Source: Bisporella sp. PMI_857
Taxonomy: Eukaryota > Ascomycota > Leotiomycetes > Helotiales > Helotiaceae
Reading direction: 5' to 3'
Assembly: GCA_021307315.1 (NCBI GenBank)
Contig: JAJSPD010000038.1
Coordinates: 62,001-126,000 of the forward strand
Length of the DNA: 64,000 bases
The position numbers and the translations under genes are program-made. Positions 11,223-23,467 of the stretch are shown here, in pieces; positions within the stretch are counted from its first letter, which is position 1; each line of letters opens with the position of its first letter. The notes below the pieces were generated by a model. That model had not been told where the DNA came from and ran no database searches. It worked only from the letters and a program-made list of their open reading frames with translations.

Positions 11223-11552
11223 ATGGGTAGTCGCGGGAGTGGACTCGATGGTTACGACTTGTACGATTCATTTGATAAGTAAAGTTCTAAGTATTCTATT
11301 TATACTCGCTCTTGTTTGCTAAGCAGGCTCAGCCTCCCTCCTTACTACACGCTGAGCCATGGCCAATATGGCATGGGAGGTAGAGGTGGTCTTGGATATG
11401 GAAGCCCTAGGTATGCAGCTTTGGGCTACGTTGGCAGCCTTAGAAACGGCTTCCACGGGGCTACCTACAATAGATTTCTTGGATACCCAGGCCGCCTCCG
11501 CGCAGGAATCGGAAATCGAGGATTCCTTGCACGCTCCGGGTGGGGAGTATAA
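11223..11552 (+). CDS. Proposed small Gly/Tyr-rich protein (two exons, 93 aa or longer)
   Basis: Not a recognised family. Exon 1 is 11223-11278 and exon 2 is 11327-11552; the 48-nt intron ends GCTAAGCAG, with a branch-like GCTAAG. Splicing joins MGSRGSGLDGYDLYDSFD to a Gly/Tyr-rich exon containing YGMGGRGGLGYGSPRYAALG and degenerate GY/GF repeats to the end. The composition bias continues across the splice junction in a single frame, which is the main evidence. An in-frame ATG at 11175 would add 16 residues including three Cys; further 5' exons are possible because the TATA box is 350 bp away. Gly/Tyr-rich small proteins in fungi are often wall-associated or intrinsically disordered, but I see no clear signal peptide. 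Function unknown. Confidence 0.4.
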
Positions 11553-12336
11553 CTTTCCAAAGAACTATCATTGATCTGGATTGGACTGAATTAACATTAG
11601 GTTGTTGTTCATGTGTATTATCTCTCCTAAGATTGTCAAAGCAAGGCGGTTTGCTCACACAAAAGTTACGGCTATAATTGCCTGTTTCTGTCTGATGACC
11701 AGGGGGAGGGAAGGGGGTTGAGGCGTTGCTGATTGCTCATCAGTTACCCACTACTGTGTTACATACACCCCTTCCTCCAAATTTCGATAGTCTACGATGT
11801 GGATTGAGTCGCGAAGCCCTATAGTCTTAATGCTTGTAGATTCTAGTATGTAAAGTAGCAGGAGGATCTCCTTATTCTCTTCCTGCTGCCTGTTTGACGG
11901 AGTGTTGTGTGAAGCTTAGGATTCATGCTTGGTGTATAACTTCCGTTGTAGGATAGTTGCATTCATTAAATCTCTTCTCCGTATTTACACATGGGTGTTT
12001 AAGTAGGTTCTAAGATACTCGCTCGGTTTCCCATGCGTTATTGAAACAGCACTGTGAATTAGGGCATTTCCCTCAACTGCTGTTCCTGAGTCTTCCACAT
12101 CCCATCTCTAACTGTACATAAATTGTCACGAGGTCAGGGAAATCAACAATTGTGGCTATCATGACTCTTTATAATTTCAAATTGTGACGCTAAATTTTAA
12201 CTAGCAATTTCCTAAGCCAGCAGCACTAAATGGAGAGATTCACATATCACACAAGAATACTTCATACGTCATCAATGAACTCGAGTTTTTGATATCTAGA
12301 GCGCTATAATACAATCTAAACTACATCCATGCAAGC
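11553..12336. other. Intergenic, 3' flanks of convergent genes
   Basis: It lies between the ends of the Gly/Tyr-rich gene and the dihydrolipoyl dehydrogenase gene. I see no coding sequence or repeat. Confidence 0.6.
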
Positions 12337-14338
<2,002 letters not shown>

Positions 14339-14454
14339 CTTTTCTCGTTGGAGAGGTATAGTTATGAGGACGTGAACAGGGACAGATGGATGTTTTTGCT
14401 GAGCTCGGGAAAACAATGAGGCCTATGCGGTAAAAGCCGCCGAAAAACCAAGGT

Positions 14455-14460
14455 CACGTG
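14455..14460. promoter_or_regulatory. CACGTG element upstream of LPD1
   Basis: GGTCACGTG lies about 115 bp upstream of the LPD1 start within the 313-bp gap to NOM1. It is a candidate bHLH (Cbf1-like) site; the role is inferred only. Confidence 0.3.
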
Positions 14461-14651
14461 TATGGACATTTTCAAACGGAGGCGATTTTTACAAAGCCAA
14501 ATACTACTTGAACCAGCTACGCCAGTTCCATTATATCGTCCTTCAAACACACAATGCCGAGGTCGGTCGCATATTCCAAATAGCCATCCTCCTGCTATAT
14601 CATTCTGGAACCCTGGGAAGTCGAGGGTAATGACATATACTTAGTTTATCT

Positions 14652-17273
14652 TTATACGGTTTCCACAACCAAATCCTGCAGAGTATCACTAGCTACCTTA
14701 CAAGCCCATTTCACCGTTTTCTTATCATCTTTCTTTCCAGCAATATCCGTCTTGCTAATCACCTTCTTCAAGAAGTACTGCAGCCCCCTAATGAGTTGTG
14801 GTGTGTCCTTGATCCGTAGCATGACGTTGACCACCGCAATTTCGTCCCTCTTGGTCTCAGAATGCCTTTGTGACTGTAGCAAAACACTGATGAGAAGTAC
14901 CTCAATGAATATACTTGTCTTGGGCTGAAGGTATTGCAGGTTGAGATTCTTGAGAACGCCAATTCCAAGTCCTCCATCAACAATCAGTGTACCAAACATT
15001 TTAGCCAGATTGACAATGTGTCTTGTATCAAGCAGGTTGTCGGTATCATCATCGATTTCATTGTCGTCATCATCAGTCTCGCCCATTTTCTTGAACAGAT
15101 CCCAAAGGCTAAACTGGAAGGACTTTCTCAATTTTGTGTCTCCGCAGAGCCTCCTCGCAATGAGTGTATAGTAGGGATTATAGCTCTTCTCGGCTCCTGC
15201 ACAATGAATCAACACTTTGGGAATCTCGAATTCCTGCTTCTTCTTCAGCTGGAGCTTCATGAGGCGCACATAAGCATCTTGGAAGTCAGTCGCAGACATA
15301 ATAGCAACGAAGATAGCACGGCGGACCTCTGTATTCATACGCTGCTCTCTTGCAAGCTGTGCAAGATCCGCAATGCCAGTATCGTCGGTATCTGTTCGTT
15401 TGGATGGCAGAGACTGATCAGTTTTCGAAAATTGGGCAGGTTGGTCCTCTTCCTCCTTCACATCTCCGGACCAGCTGGCTCCAACGAGCCACCATTTCCC
15501 CTTCAGATCGGATTCTCGAATATCTTTAAGACCTATTCGCAGAGGCTCACTAGCTTTGATATTGCGCGTATTCAATGTTCCCAAGGTCTTCTTCATGCGT
15601 ATAGTATGCTCGGATGTAATGGCTGAAGCGGTAGCACCGGTTCTCATTTTGTTGTTTTTGAGATCGTTGATCGTTTCAATCATGAACTTCGTGCGGACAG
15701 AGATATTATCCTCCCCAACACTTGCAACAGCAGGCCGAAGCATAGCTACTATGTCTTTGAGTGCAGATGGGTCGTCTTGCCGTAATTGTGGCCCAGATGT
15801 ACGAATGATTTTCAGAAGCAATTCTGCATTCAATTCTGACAGCTTGCCCAAAAACAAACGTACATAGTCGAATATTAAATTACTCCCAACAACCTGAAAA
15901 ATGTACATCTCTGAAAGCAACATGATAAGATTCGAAGTTTCCTTACTAATATCAGAAGCTGCACGTGTATAGTGCTCATCAAAGAGTTCCACTATCCTTT
16001 GTATCACTTGCGCTCCAAAATCAGTCCCAATAATTTTGTAAACCGCTGCAATGAACCCGGCGGGAAGAATGATAAGTGTATCTGGCAAAATCGTAGGTTC
16101 ACACACCGAGGTCAAGAGGAGATCAACTAGAGTTGTCGTTACATGCTGTCGAGGATTCTCCCTGTAAAGCTTCTCAACATCTCCCAGCAGAAATATCAGG
16201 TTGGCCTCTGTCAATCGATTGACCAAACCTTGAGTTTGCCGCTGCAGTCGAGACAATAATTCTGTATCTGAAGAGGCAGCTTTCCGCATCGACGGTGGGA
16301 TGTACTTCACGGACGCGTCTGCACCTGCTGTAGGTGCAACATATGGATTTTCTCGCACTCGTGGTTGAGATGCACGTTGGTCCTCTCCTTCAGTTTCATC
16401 CTCATCTGACTCAAATCCTTCAAAATCGTCTTCGGCGTCCAAAATTTCTTGATGCTCATTCCCCTCTGTATCTTCACCCGAGTCATCATCCAGAAGCCGA
16501 GGGTCATCCAAGGATATATCTGACGCGCTTTCATCATCTTCGCTGCCCTCAAGGTCTTCATCCAGTATGCTATCCTCGTCACCCTCAATCGACTCTGGAT
16601 CCTGTCCTTTGGCTAATTTCGCCTTCCGGCGCTTCTCTTCCAGCCACTCATCTCCCTCTGCTTTTGATTTCTTCCTTTCTAGCATTTCTGTGTCCTCAAG
16701 CGCATCCAATTCGCCTAAGAGATCCCCGAACTCATCAACTTTCTTTCTCTTCTTGCCTTTCAGGCCCAGCGCCTGCTCTAACCAATCGATTTCCTCGTCT
16801 TCTCCCCATTTTTTCTTATCAATGGCTTTCTGTGAGACCTTCAGAGAGGGCAAATCTGAGTCAAATTCTGAAGGGGTAGGGTCTACTTTCTTGGTCCGCT
16901 TAAGAATTGATTTCGGGTTAGGCCTGGCGTCTTCCGTATTGTCCTGTGCTTTCGACAGCTTTTTAGCCTTCTTAGCTATCTTCTGAGGCAATTTTTCGGT
17001 GGTGTCGAAATCATCGTGATCAACACTGGGTATATGCTGAGATTTGTGTCGTTTCTGAGGTGGTGGTCCGCTCCTTGCAGCTTTCTTTTGCTCTCTTTCT
17101 GCTTTTCTGACCTCTTTTCTTGACCCCTGATTCCGTGACTTCTTTCTGCCAGTCGTAGGGCCTTGTGAAGAATTAGATATAGACTTGGACCAGCGCTTGC
17201 GGGACTTGCCTTGATCAATTCCAAGCTCAGCAACTAGTCTGCTTGGAAGCTTCAGCCTTCTGTCCGAGGACAT
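14652..17273 (-). CDS. SGD1: Nucleolar MIF4G/MA3 protein, NOM1/Sgd1 homologue
   Basis: Uninterrupted single exon, 873 aa. Residues 1-320 are charged and Lys-rich with acidic tracts (EDEDSILDEDLEGSEDDESA), typical of nucleolar proteins. A MIF4G domain starts near 330 (LLSRLQRQTQGLVNRLTEAN, then VTTTLVDLLLTSVCEPTILP). An MA3 domain lies near 650-760 (RRAIFVAIMSATDFQDAYVR). This order, basic/acidic N-terminus then MIF4G then MA3, is that of human NOM1 and yeast Sgd1, required for 40S ribosomal subunit production (18S processing) in the nucleolus. The N-terminal LPSRLVAELG is a conserved family start. It shares a 272-bp divergent promoter with SRP14. Confidence 0.93.
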   Translation of the reverse strand: MSSDRRLKLPSRLVAELGIDQGKSRKRWSKSISNSSQGPTTGRKKSRNQGSRKEVRKAEREQKKAARSGPPPQKRHKSQHIPSVDHDDFDTTEKLPQKIAKKAKKLSKAQDNTEDARPNPKSILKRTKKVDPTPSEFDSDLPSLKVSQKAIDKKKWGEDEEIDWLEQALGLKGKKRKKVDEFGDLLGELDALEDTEMLERKKSKAEGDEWLEEKRRKAKLAKGQDPESIEGDEDSILDEDLEGSEDDESASDISLDDPRLLDDDSGEDTEGNEHQEILDAEDDFEGFESDEDETEGEDQRASQPRVRENPYVAPTAGADASVKYIPPSMRKAASSDTELLSRLQRQTQGLVNRLTEANLIFLLGDVEKLYRENPRQHVTTTLVDLLLTSVCEPTILPDTLIILPAGFIAAVYKIIGTDFGAQVIQRIVELFDEHYTRAASDISKETSNLIMLLSEMYIFQVVGSNLIFDYVRLFLGKLSELNAELLLKIIRTSGPQLRQDDPSALKDIVAMLRPAVASVGEDNISVRTKFMIETINDLKNNKMRTGATASAITSEHTIRMKKTLGTLNTRNIKASEPLRIGLKDIRESDLKGKWWLVGASWSGDVKEEEDQPAQFSKTDQSLPSKRTDTDDTGIADLAQLAREQRMNTEVRRAIFVAIMSATDFQDAYVRLMKLQLKKKQEFEIPKVLIHCAGAEKSYNPYYTLIARRLCGDTKLRKSFQFSLWDLFKKMGETDDDDNEIDDDTDNLLDTRHIVNLAKMFGTLIVDGGLGIGVLKNLNLQYLQPKTSIFIEVLLISVLLQSQRHSETKRDEIAVVNVMLRIKDTPQLIRGLQYFLKKVISKTDIAGKKDDKKTVKWACKVASDTLQDLVVETV

Positions 17274-17296
17274 TCTTCACTCTACCGTAGTATGGA

Positions 17297-17304
17297 GATG
17301 AGAT
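17297..17304. promoter_or_regulatory. PAC-like motif (GATGAGAT) near the NOM1/SGD1 start
   Basis: GATGAGAT, matching the core of the PAC element found in ribosome-biogenesis promoters, lies 24-31 bp upstream of the NOM1 ATG. It is on the opposite orientation to transcription. The divergent gap 17274-17545 also has an AATTTTTAC near 17453 resembling an RRPE core. Both are short, so support is modest. Confidence 0.3.
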
Positions 17305-17545
17305 GGCAACCACCGCTTAAAATTGGCCCATACCTACCGGTGCAATGTAAACAAATATTAAGTCTTTCGTAAAAGTGATCTGCCCATTAACAAATTCTCT
17401 ATACCCCAGAAAATTGATCGGAGCGGCACAGAAAATAGGCCGATGTGGAGCCAATTTTTACCCCACCAGCCCCTCCAAACAACATCCATCCCAAACAGCG
17501 AAACTGTCTTCCTAGATGTGCAGGACAAACGCATGAATCAAAAAC

Positions 17546-18076
17546 ATGTCAACAGGACATCTAACCAACGATGAGGTATGTACCTTATTATGACCCACAT
17601 ATTGGGGAAATACCTAACAATAAAAGTTTCTTTCCTCCTTAAACGACCTCTTCACAGCCGGCAGGAAAAAAGACCATGGTAGCATCTTCCTCACACAGAA
17701 AGCCTGTAAATGCCTTTACTCCTATCAAATAATGCAAAAAAGCTTCTGACATGACACAGTGGCCTACGACCAAGAGCCTCTACCCGAAGCCACGTCAGAA
17801 AACCCCTTCCCAGACCTTAATCCAGCCAAACCACTCCCAATCCTCATCCGGGCCACAAATGGCAAATCAAAGGAAAAGCGAAGTGAGAAGATCAAGCTGT
17901 CCACGGTCGTAGAGGCAGATGCTATGGATGCCTTCTTTGTGCGGTATGCGGAGGTTTGCAAAGCGGGCATGTCGGGGTTGAAAAAGAGGGATAGGAGTAA
18001 GGCGAAGGAGAAGCTGAAGGCGAAGAAAAAGAAGCAAGGTGCTGGTGCTGCATCTACAACGGAGGCTAAGAAATAG
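17546..18076 (+). CDS. SRP14: Signal recognition particle subunit SRP14
   Basis: Three exons: 17546-17575 (10 codons), 17627-17705 and 17760-18076, with introns of 51 and 54 nt, for 141 aa. Joined, the start reads MSTGHLTNDEFLSSLNDLFT, followed by AGRKKDHGSIFLTQKALAYD, the diagnostic SRP14 alpha-beta-beta-beta-alpha start. The C-terminal helix contains VEADAMDAFFVRYAEVCKAG. A Lys/Ala-rich tail (KAKEKLKAKKKK) follows, as in fungal SRP14. The protein binds the Alu domain of SRP RNA (as a homodimer in yeast, or with SRP9) and slows translation during ER targeting. The first two coding exons are too short to appear as open frames, so a naive annotation would keep only the third. The gene is divergent from NOM1/SGD1. 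Confidence 0.95.
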
Positions 18077-18792
18077 AGGAGTTTTCAGGGTGAAGAGAAA
18101 ATTTTTGCGAGCTATACCCAAGGAAATTTATCGCTGTGCATGGGAATTCATGTCTTTCTGCTTTTTTGTCTATCCACAAGGTGATCTATTGGTGGGAATG
18201 GTATAAGCGATGGCACGGCATGACATTTGATAGTAAGTGAAGATCCATTGCTCCATTATAAATACTCTGCGCTAAACGGTGAATGCTGAATGTTGCATGT
18301 TGGCATTATACTACTCCTTCCGCCATATCCTCTAGTAGTACACCTGCCGAGATATTGATCTATGCTTATAGCTCTGGTATCTTCTCATGGCATTAGTAAA
18401 GAACATCTAATGGCCAATGCATGATAAGAAGAGAGGTACCAACCAAGATGCAAACCCAGCGTGCATAAATCATCCTAGACCTGATCGGGTGTTCAGGAAT
18501 TCACCGTCTGGTAAGTATGTGTTTCGTTGGGTAATAACATATATACAGTGATTGATATCTTCTATAACCGTGGAGAACGAGGAATTCGTGTAATTGTGGG
18601 ATCAGTATGTGATCCATGAGTGGAAGTTATCCGTATTGGGTAACGTATTGTCAAGATATTGGTGTTATGGAAATCATCAATGGTGTGTCGAGGAACTCAG
18701 CGTTTTTTAATCTTTTGAAACGATCGTGGATAATCTCAATCAGAAGGCTCAAATGAAGCGCTTCCGCCGTGATCTGATCTTTGGGTAATCAC
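18077..18792. other. Intergenic, convergent 3' flanks
   Basis: Between the ends of SRP14 (+) and the Cys-rich gene (-). I see no gene, repeat or RNA. Confidence 0.6.
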
Positions 18793-20689
18793 TTATAAGC
18801 GAGGAGTTTGAGGATATTGCGGAGATTGCCTGACCGCGGAGTCGGTGCGTTGGTTAGTAGTCTCTTGCTTCTTTTCAAGGATCAAGTCGGAGTGGTCGAC
18901 AAGATCATTGAAAGCCTCATTGCTCAAACCGATGTCAAAGTCATTGAACTATTACAAGTGTTAGGAATATGGTGACAAGGTATACAAGACGATTTTTGAA
19001 TTTTTTAGTGCTTACCCCTTCATATTCAGCAAGAGCATAATCTTCATTGTGATGAGATTGCCTGCCTGCAGCAGACGTCGCACCAAGGTGTGTAGCACTA
19101 GAAAGAGCGATTATATTGACTTGCTCACCGAGAGAATTATCCGCTTTGATATCAGCGATTGATTGGGTGGGAGAAGCTTGACTGCGTCGGACATCTATAT
19201 ACTGCCCAGGCGGGGTCCTGACTGGCTCAAATTCAACGGTAGACTCATTAGTGACTTGGGTTTGATGTTGCTGAGTCCCAGAGGTGTTACGGTTTGCACT
19301 GATTTGAAGATTGGCATTTCCCGCTGCTAACGAAGCCAAGGCAATGGTAGTCGAAGTTGACGGGGAGCGAGGATGAACACCTTGACTAACAGGAGCAGAT
19401 AGCAAACGTGGGTCGACCATACCCATTTGGGGAGCTTGTTCATAGCCCTGCTGCACTTTATCTTGTTGAATATCAAAATAATTGGCATCTAGGATCTTAT
19501 TATCTTCCATCTCCCATTTAATATCTGCGCCTATTCCAGTGTCATTAAGCATATTATCAAAGCTCATTTGGTTTTCCGTTGGTGGGGAATAATATGAAGA
19601 TAATTCAGCATTCCTAGAGTTCATAGGCTGCTGCCATTGCTGGGTTTGAACTTGGGCAGGAAACATCCCCTGACCAGTTCCGTCCATGCCTAGGTCTGGA
19701 TGCCCTGGTCCGAGAGCACGACGCTGGCTGTTGACAGCGTTCCATCCGGGGATGGAACCTGGCTTTCCGGATCCTAATCTAACCGCGCTGTTTTGTTGAG
19801 TTTGGTGGTGATAGTCTACAGAATCCGCGTTCGCGTAGGATGGGTCACGAAGCTTATGGCAATGGCCATGTATGCCCCCAGAGTATCTGTTCTTCTTTCA
19901 GTCAAAGTATGTCATGTTTGATTGGAGGATGGCCTACGCATAGGTGATCTGTCGTTGATGACCACCTGTATGTAGATCAATACCATCAGCATCGCCACCC
20001 AATACTTGGTCTTGATGATGGCCAAAAGCAGCTCGTGACTGTTGTCGTTGGGGAGGAGTTTGGTACGTGGTTGGATCCGTCCCATATGGATTCTCGTCGG
20101 GGTCAGGGGTCACGGCGCGCCCATGAATACCCATATCTTCATCGCCGAAATCTCCATCAACTTCGTCAAAATGCTCAACTTTAAGTCTCTTAGACATGCC
20201 GTGGTGGTCGGCGCTGGGGCGTTTCCTCTGTATTCTATCTCCGCCACTCATGCGAGATGCTCTATTGCCTGCGCTACGGAGCTTGGTGATTACGGCCGGC
20301 GTGAGAAAAGGCTTGATATCACACATATTGCAGCGCTTCAGACGGGGATTCTTGTTGCCACAGAACCAGCAATGGCCCCTCTTCTCAGCTCGAAGGCGTC
20401 TCTCGGTTGGCGTAGTCTCTTCTAGACCCTCCACCTGAGGTGCTCGATCGAACGCCGGTCTCATTGCCTCTGTGTCCTGGGGGCTCTTTCCAGCCCAACA
20501 AGCCTGGCATCGCCAGCACACGCCTTGAGCTCTACGGTCTTCACGCCCAGGCACCGCACCGCCGGTTTGTAGGCAGAGTTCTGGTGGACATTTCTGTTTG
20601 GGCCAATCCTCGGGACATGTTGAGAGCCGCTTCACAATCACGTAAGTGCGTGAGCAGCAGGGAAAGATGGTTGGGGTAAGCTGGCACAT
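18793..20689 (-). CDS. Cys-rich protein of unknown function (592 aa) with C-x2-C-x9-C-x2-C motif
   Basis: Three exons: 20689-19938, 19886-19016 and 18948-18793 (introns 51 and 67 nt), 592 aa. I do not recognise the family. The N-terminus starts MCQLTPTIFPCC and has Cys at 2, 11, 12, 25, 34, 39, 58, 61 and 64; fungal proteins beginning M-C with spaced Cys are common but uncharacterised. A second cluster, C107-x2-C110-x9-C120-x2-C123 (CWFCGNKNPRLKRCNMC), looks like a zinc ribbon. Basic segments follow (RIQRKRPS, MSKRLK), possible nuclear localisation signals. The rest is Gln/Ser/Asn-rich and acidic, and the C-terminus ends FNDFDIGLSNEAFNDLVDHS. That layout would fit a nuclear regulatory protein, which is inference. 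The last exon was found from the GTAAGC donor and in-frame continuation; without it the frame runs into a hydrophobic intron translation. Confidence 0.7.
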
Positions 20690-21125
20690 GTGTTTGTCTG
20701 AAATTTAACCTAGTGGGGCTAAAGATAAATGTGATCTTAAGTAAGATGGAGTTTTTGTCTAGTAGTGTGCTAGTTTGGTGAAGGGCGGAAATTCCTGGTA
20801 CACCCAAGATGTCGACGAGATTTGTTATCCAAGGAAGTTTGGTGATGCTGATACGAGTTTCAGAGCCTTCCCACGAGTGTCCACACGAAATACCAAGGTT
20901 TCGACTTACTAAATATGAGTGTCTGTAAGTTTTTCTTGGGAGTTTTAATATTCCCTGGAGGTAGGTGAGGCTGCCTATTCACAGAAACTTGTATTTGAAG
21001 AGAGAGCTGTCCACAATTTTCTGGTTGCTTCTCCTTATGGCTAAAATGACTGAGACTGATGTAAAATAGTGTAATAGAAAGTATCTTTTTGTTAAGGCTT
21101 GGATTCAGTGCTGAATGGATATGTT

Positions 21126-21203
21126 TGTGGATGAGTCGAACTTGAAGAGAGGAATTGCAAAGTGTGCTTATAACCGTAGACCTTACAGCCGAAGTTCGGG
21201 ACA
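21126..21203 (+). repeat. Diverged direct repeat, copy A
   Basis: Aligns over 78 nt with copy B at 21325-21401 at roughly 70-75 percent by eye. Shared blocks include GTGCTTA, AGTCG and GCAGACC/GTAGACC. Differences are largely transitions, resembling repeat-induced point mutation, but the unit is short for that process. Confidence 0.5.
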
Positions 21204-21324
21204 GTCACACACATAGACGATAAATGACTCTCCGCTTGCGTGACTGAATATTGAATGGATTAATTGAACTAGCCTTCTGTTACAACATATAAGGATACTA
21301 AGGAAGTTGAATCAAGAGGATTTC

Positions 21325-21401
21325 TGTGAATAAGTCGTATTCGGAGACATGATATGCAATATGTGCTTAAAACTGCAGACCCTGCAGCTAAGCTCCAGAC
21401 A
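21325..21401 (+). repeat. Diverged direct repeat, copy B
   Basis: Second copy of the repeat described at 21126-21203; the two start points are 199 bp apart. Confidence 0.5.
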
Positions 21402-22749
21402 ATTATTAAAACTTATGAATAGCCGAGCTGCCATATAAATGTAACATAATATTGGAGCGCATCGACAATCCACCAAAGACTGCTTAATAATGAGTTGATT
21501 TTCCTATTATATATAGAAACATGTTAGGAAGTTAGAACCTCTTTTGGCAGCATGGGAACAGCACCACAAATCTGGCCTAGGCTGGAATTGGCAAGCCTAC
21601 GTAGGGATATTTCAGCAAAATTTTCAGTAGGTGCATATAAAGGGAGTTCAGATCTTAACAATTTCAATCTGGAGATATCGAATGGACACAAATATCCGTA
21701 ACTGTGATCGTAGGCCTTGCTACTCGGCAATAGTACAGATCCATACTCACATTGCAGGATCCTAATGGTTGTGTATCAGGATTTCTGGCGTATTTTAACT
21801 ATAAAGCTCAAATGATCATTCTAGGCTCAACTTCCCTTTGTCGGACAAATGGAAGCACAACAAAGGAATACAGTTTTTAGCAATTACTATACTTTAGGCT
21901 GGTCGTCTTCAATGAGAACTGAGGTCTAGTAACTTCCAAGCCAAATACTAGAACATCAAAGAGCAGAGTGAGATTCGGAAACGGTGCTGGGCTCTTGACT
22001 TGATGACATTGACGTGATGAGAGTCAGGATTCCATGGTACCTTGATTAGAAAGGAGGAATGTTGATTTATTCAGAAGTCAATGGCTGGTATACTTCAAAG
22101 TTAGTGATACGGTAACGGATATTCTCGTGCATAGATCACCGTTTTATCATTGGAGATATAGCCCACCAGAAGCACATATATGTAGGACTGCATTGCCCAA
22201 CCCCTGCCAAGGCCCGGCAAACAAGCGAACCAGTAAGGCCAGAAACAGCATAACATATTTACTCTCAACTTCGGAGTGGAACTTAGACCATGTTAAGATC
22301 TCCTAGACTAAAACATATCATGTATAGATTACTATATACATGGCCAGAAATATCGCTTTTTTGTGGTTTTCACTCCTGTGGTAAAGACACTCTCTCCACA
22401 CATGCGCCATTGAAGCAGAATACCCTGTCTTCCAGTGAAAATTATCAGCATGATATAGATTTATACCGTTTCCTGAGCCTCCAACGCTAACCCCCAGACA
22501 TCCGCAATCGTGGGATGTATAACGACCCCGCCTTAATTATTAGAATGAATCTAGTTTGCCACTTAAGCTTTAAAATTCGTCTTGAATCAACCGCATACTG
22601 TAATCATGTCACAGTTCTAAACCGCGTTTATAAAAGATGTAACTCCTGTCCAAGGAACACAGATCCCTAGATTCCCAGACCACCATCATATAATAACTTA
22701 AAGCAGCTCTTTTTCGATCTTGAACAACACAAAAACAGAGCCCGTACAA

Positions 22750-23467
22750 ATGCTCAGCAGCACCAAGGCTATCGACGCCTTCCACGCAACAAGAATACAG
22801 GCCCGACCTCGACTCAAGGTCCATGGAACCACCAGCCGACCCCACCACAAAACCCACCTCGCGCACGTTGCTCATGAGCAAGTACCTCACCACCATGCCG
22901 ATCGAAAAGGTTCCCCCCAAGAAGCCACATCCAAGGGGCAAGAAGCCTGCACCATCTGCCTCGAGCCTATCGTAACTAACAGTCACGTCATCACCGAGCC
23001 ATGCAACCACGAATTCCATGACTACTCGTGCTTGGGTGGGTACCTGGTCGAGCCTAAGAACAATACTTGCCCTGTCTGCAGGACGGGAATGACGGGATCT
23101 AGCTATGGTAGGCTTCCCGAGCATAACAAGAAGGGGGGGCAGTTCGACGCCAGAGATCGCGGGCAGGCATTTGATGGCGCTGAGTGCCGTGTTCAATGTT
23201 GATATTGGGGTGCCTGATCTAAGATGCATGACCTATTCTAAGACGACAAGGACCGATGAAGCGAGCGCCGAGGAGGACAGGGCAGCTAAGGGGATGGTGC
23301 GTTGCGAGGGTTGCTTGGAGGGCATCATTTCGCCGTGGGCTGTTACCCGCGGGGTCATGTGTAAATGCTATGTTCATGGAGCGCGATGCCCATGCCATGA
23401 CGAGAGGATTAATGATGGCTTCAAAGATCCAGTCAGATTCCCCCGTAAAGCTTTGCACCCCTCATGA
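22750..23467 (+). CDS. RING-type E3-ligase-like protein with second Cys cluster (223 aa)
   Basis: Two exons (22750-23107 and 23154-23467) separated by a 46-nt intron with CATAAC branch point and CAG acceptor. The first half contains a RING-H2 finger: C67-x2-C70-x14-C85-x-H87-x2-H90-x3-C94-x12-C107-x2-C110 (CTICLEPI ... CNHEFHDYSCLGGYL ... CPVCR). Spacing H90-x3-C94 is one residue longer than the usual H-x2-C. Splicing adds a C-terminal half with C170-x2-C173 and a C189-x-C191-x6-C198-x-C200-H201 group (MCKCYVHGARCPCHD). Without splicing the frame stops at 23202 and this half is orphaned. RING-H2 proteins act as ubiquitin ligases with an E2; the substrate cannot be inferred. The start is the first ATG of the frame; an upstream in-frame TTG was rejected. 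An unspliced isoform is possible. Confidence 0.7.

Larger units (their letters stand above)
20690..22749. other. Intergenic 2 kb with a diverged duplication
   Basis: AT-rich divergent region between the Cys-rich gene (-) and the RING gene (+). The only structure I see is a pair of diverged direct repeats at 21126-21203 and 21325-21401. No coding region supported. Confidence 0.55.

Noticed and set aside
22609..23229. 206-codon open frame on the minus strand over the RING gene
   Set aside because: It is the reverse complement of a convincing RING-coding exon, lacks family motifs, and its length follows from the codon bias of the plus strand.
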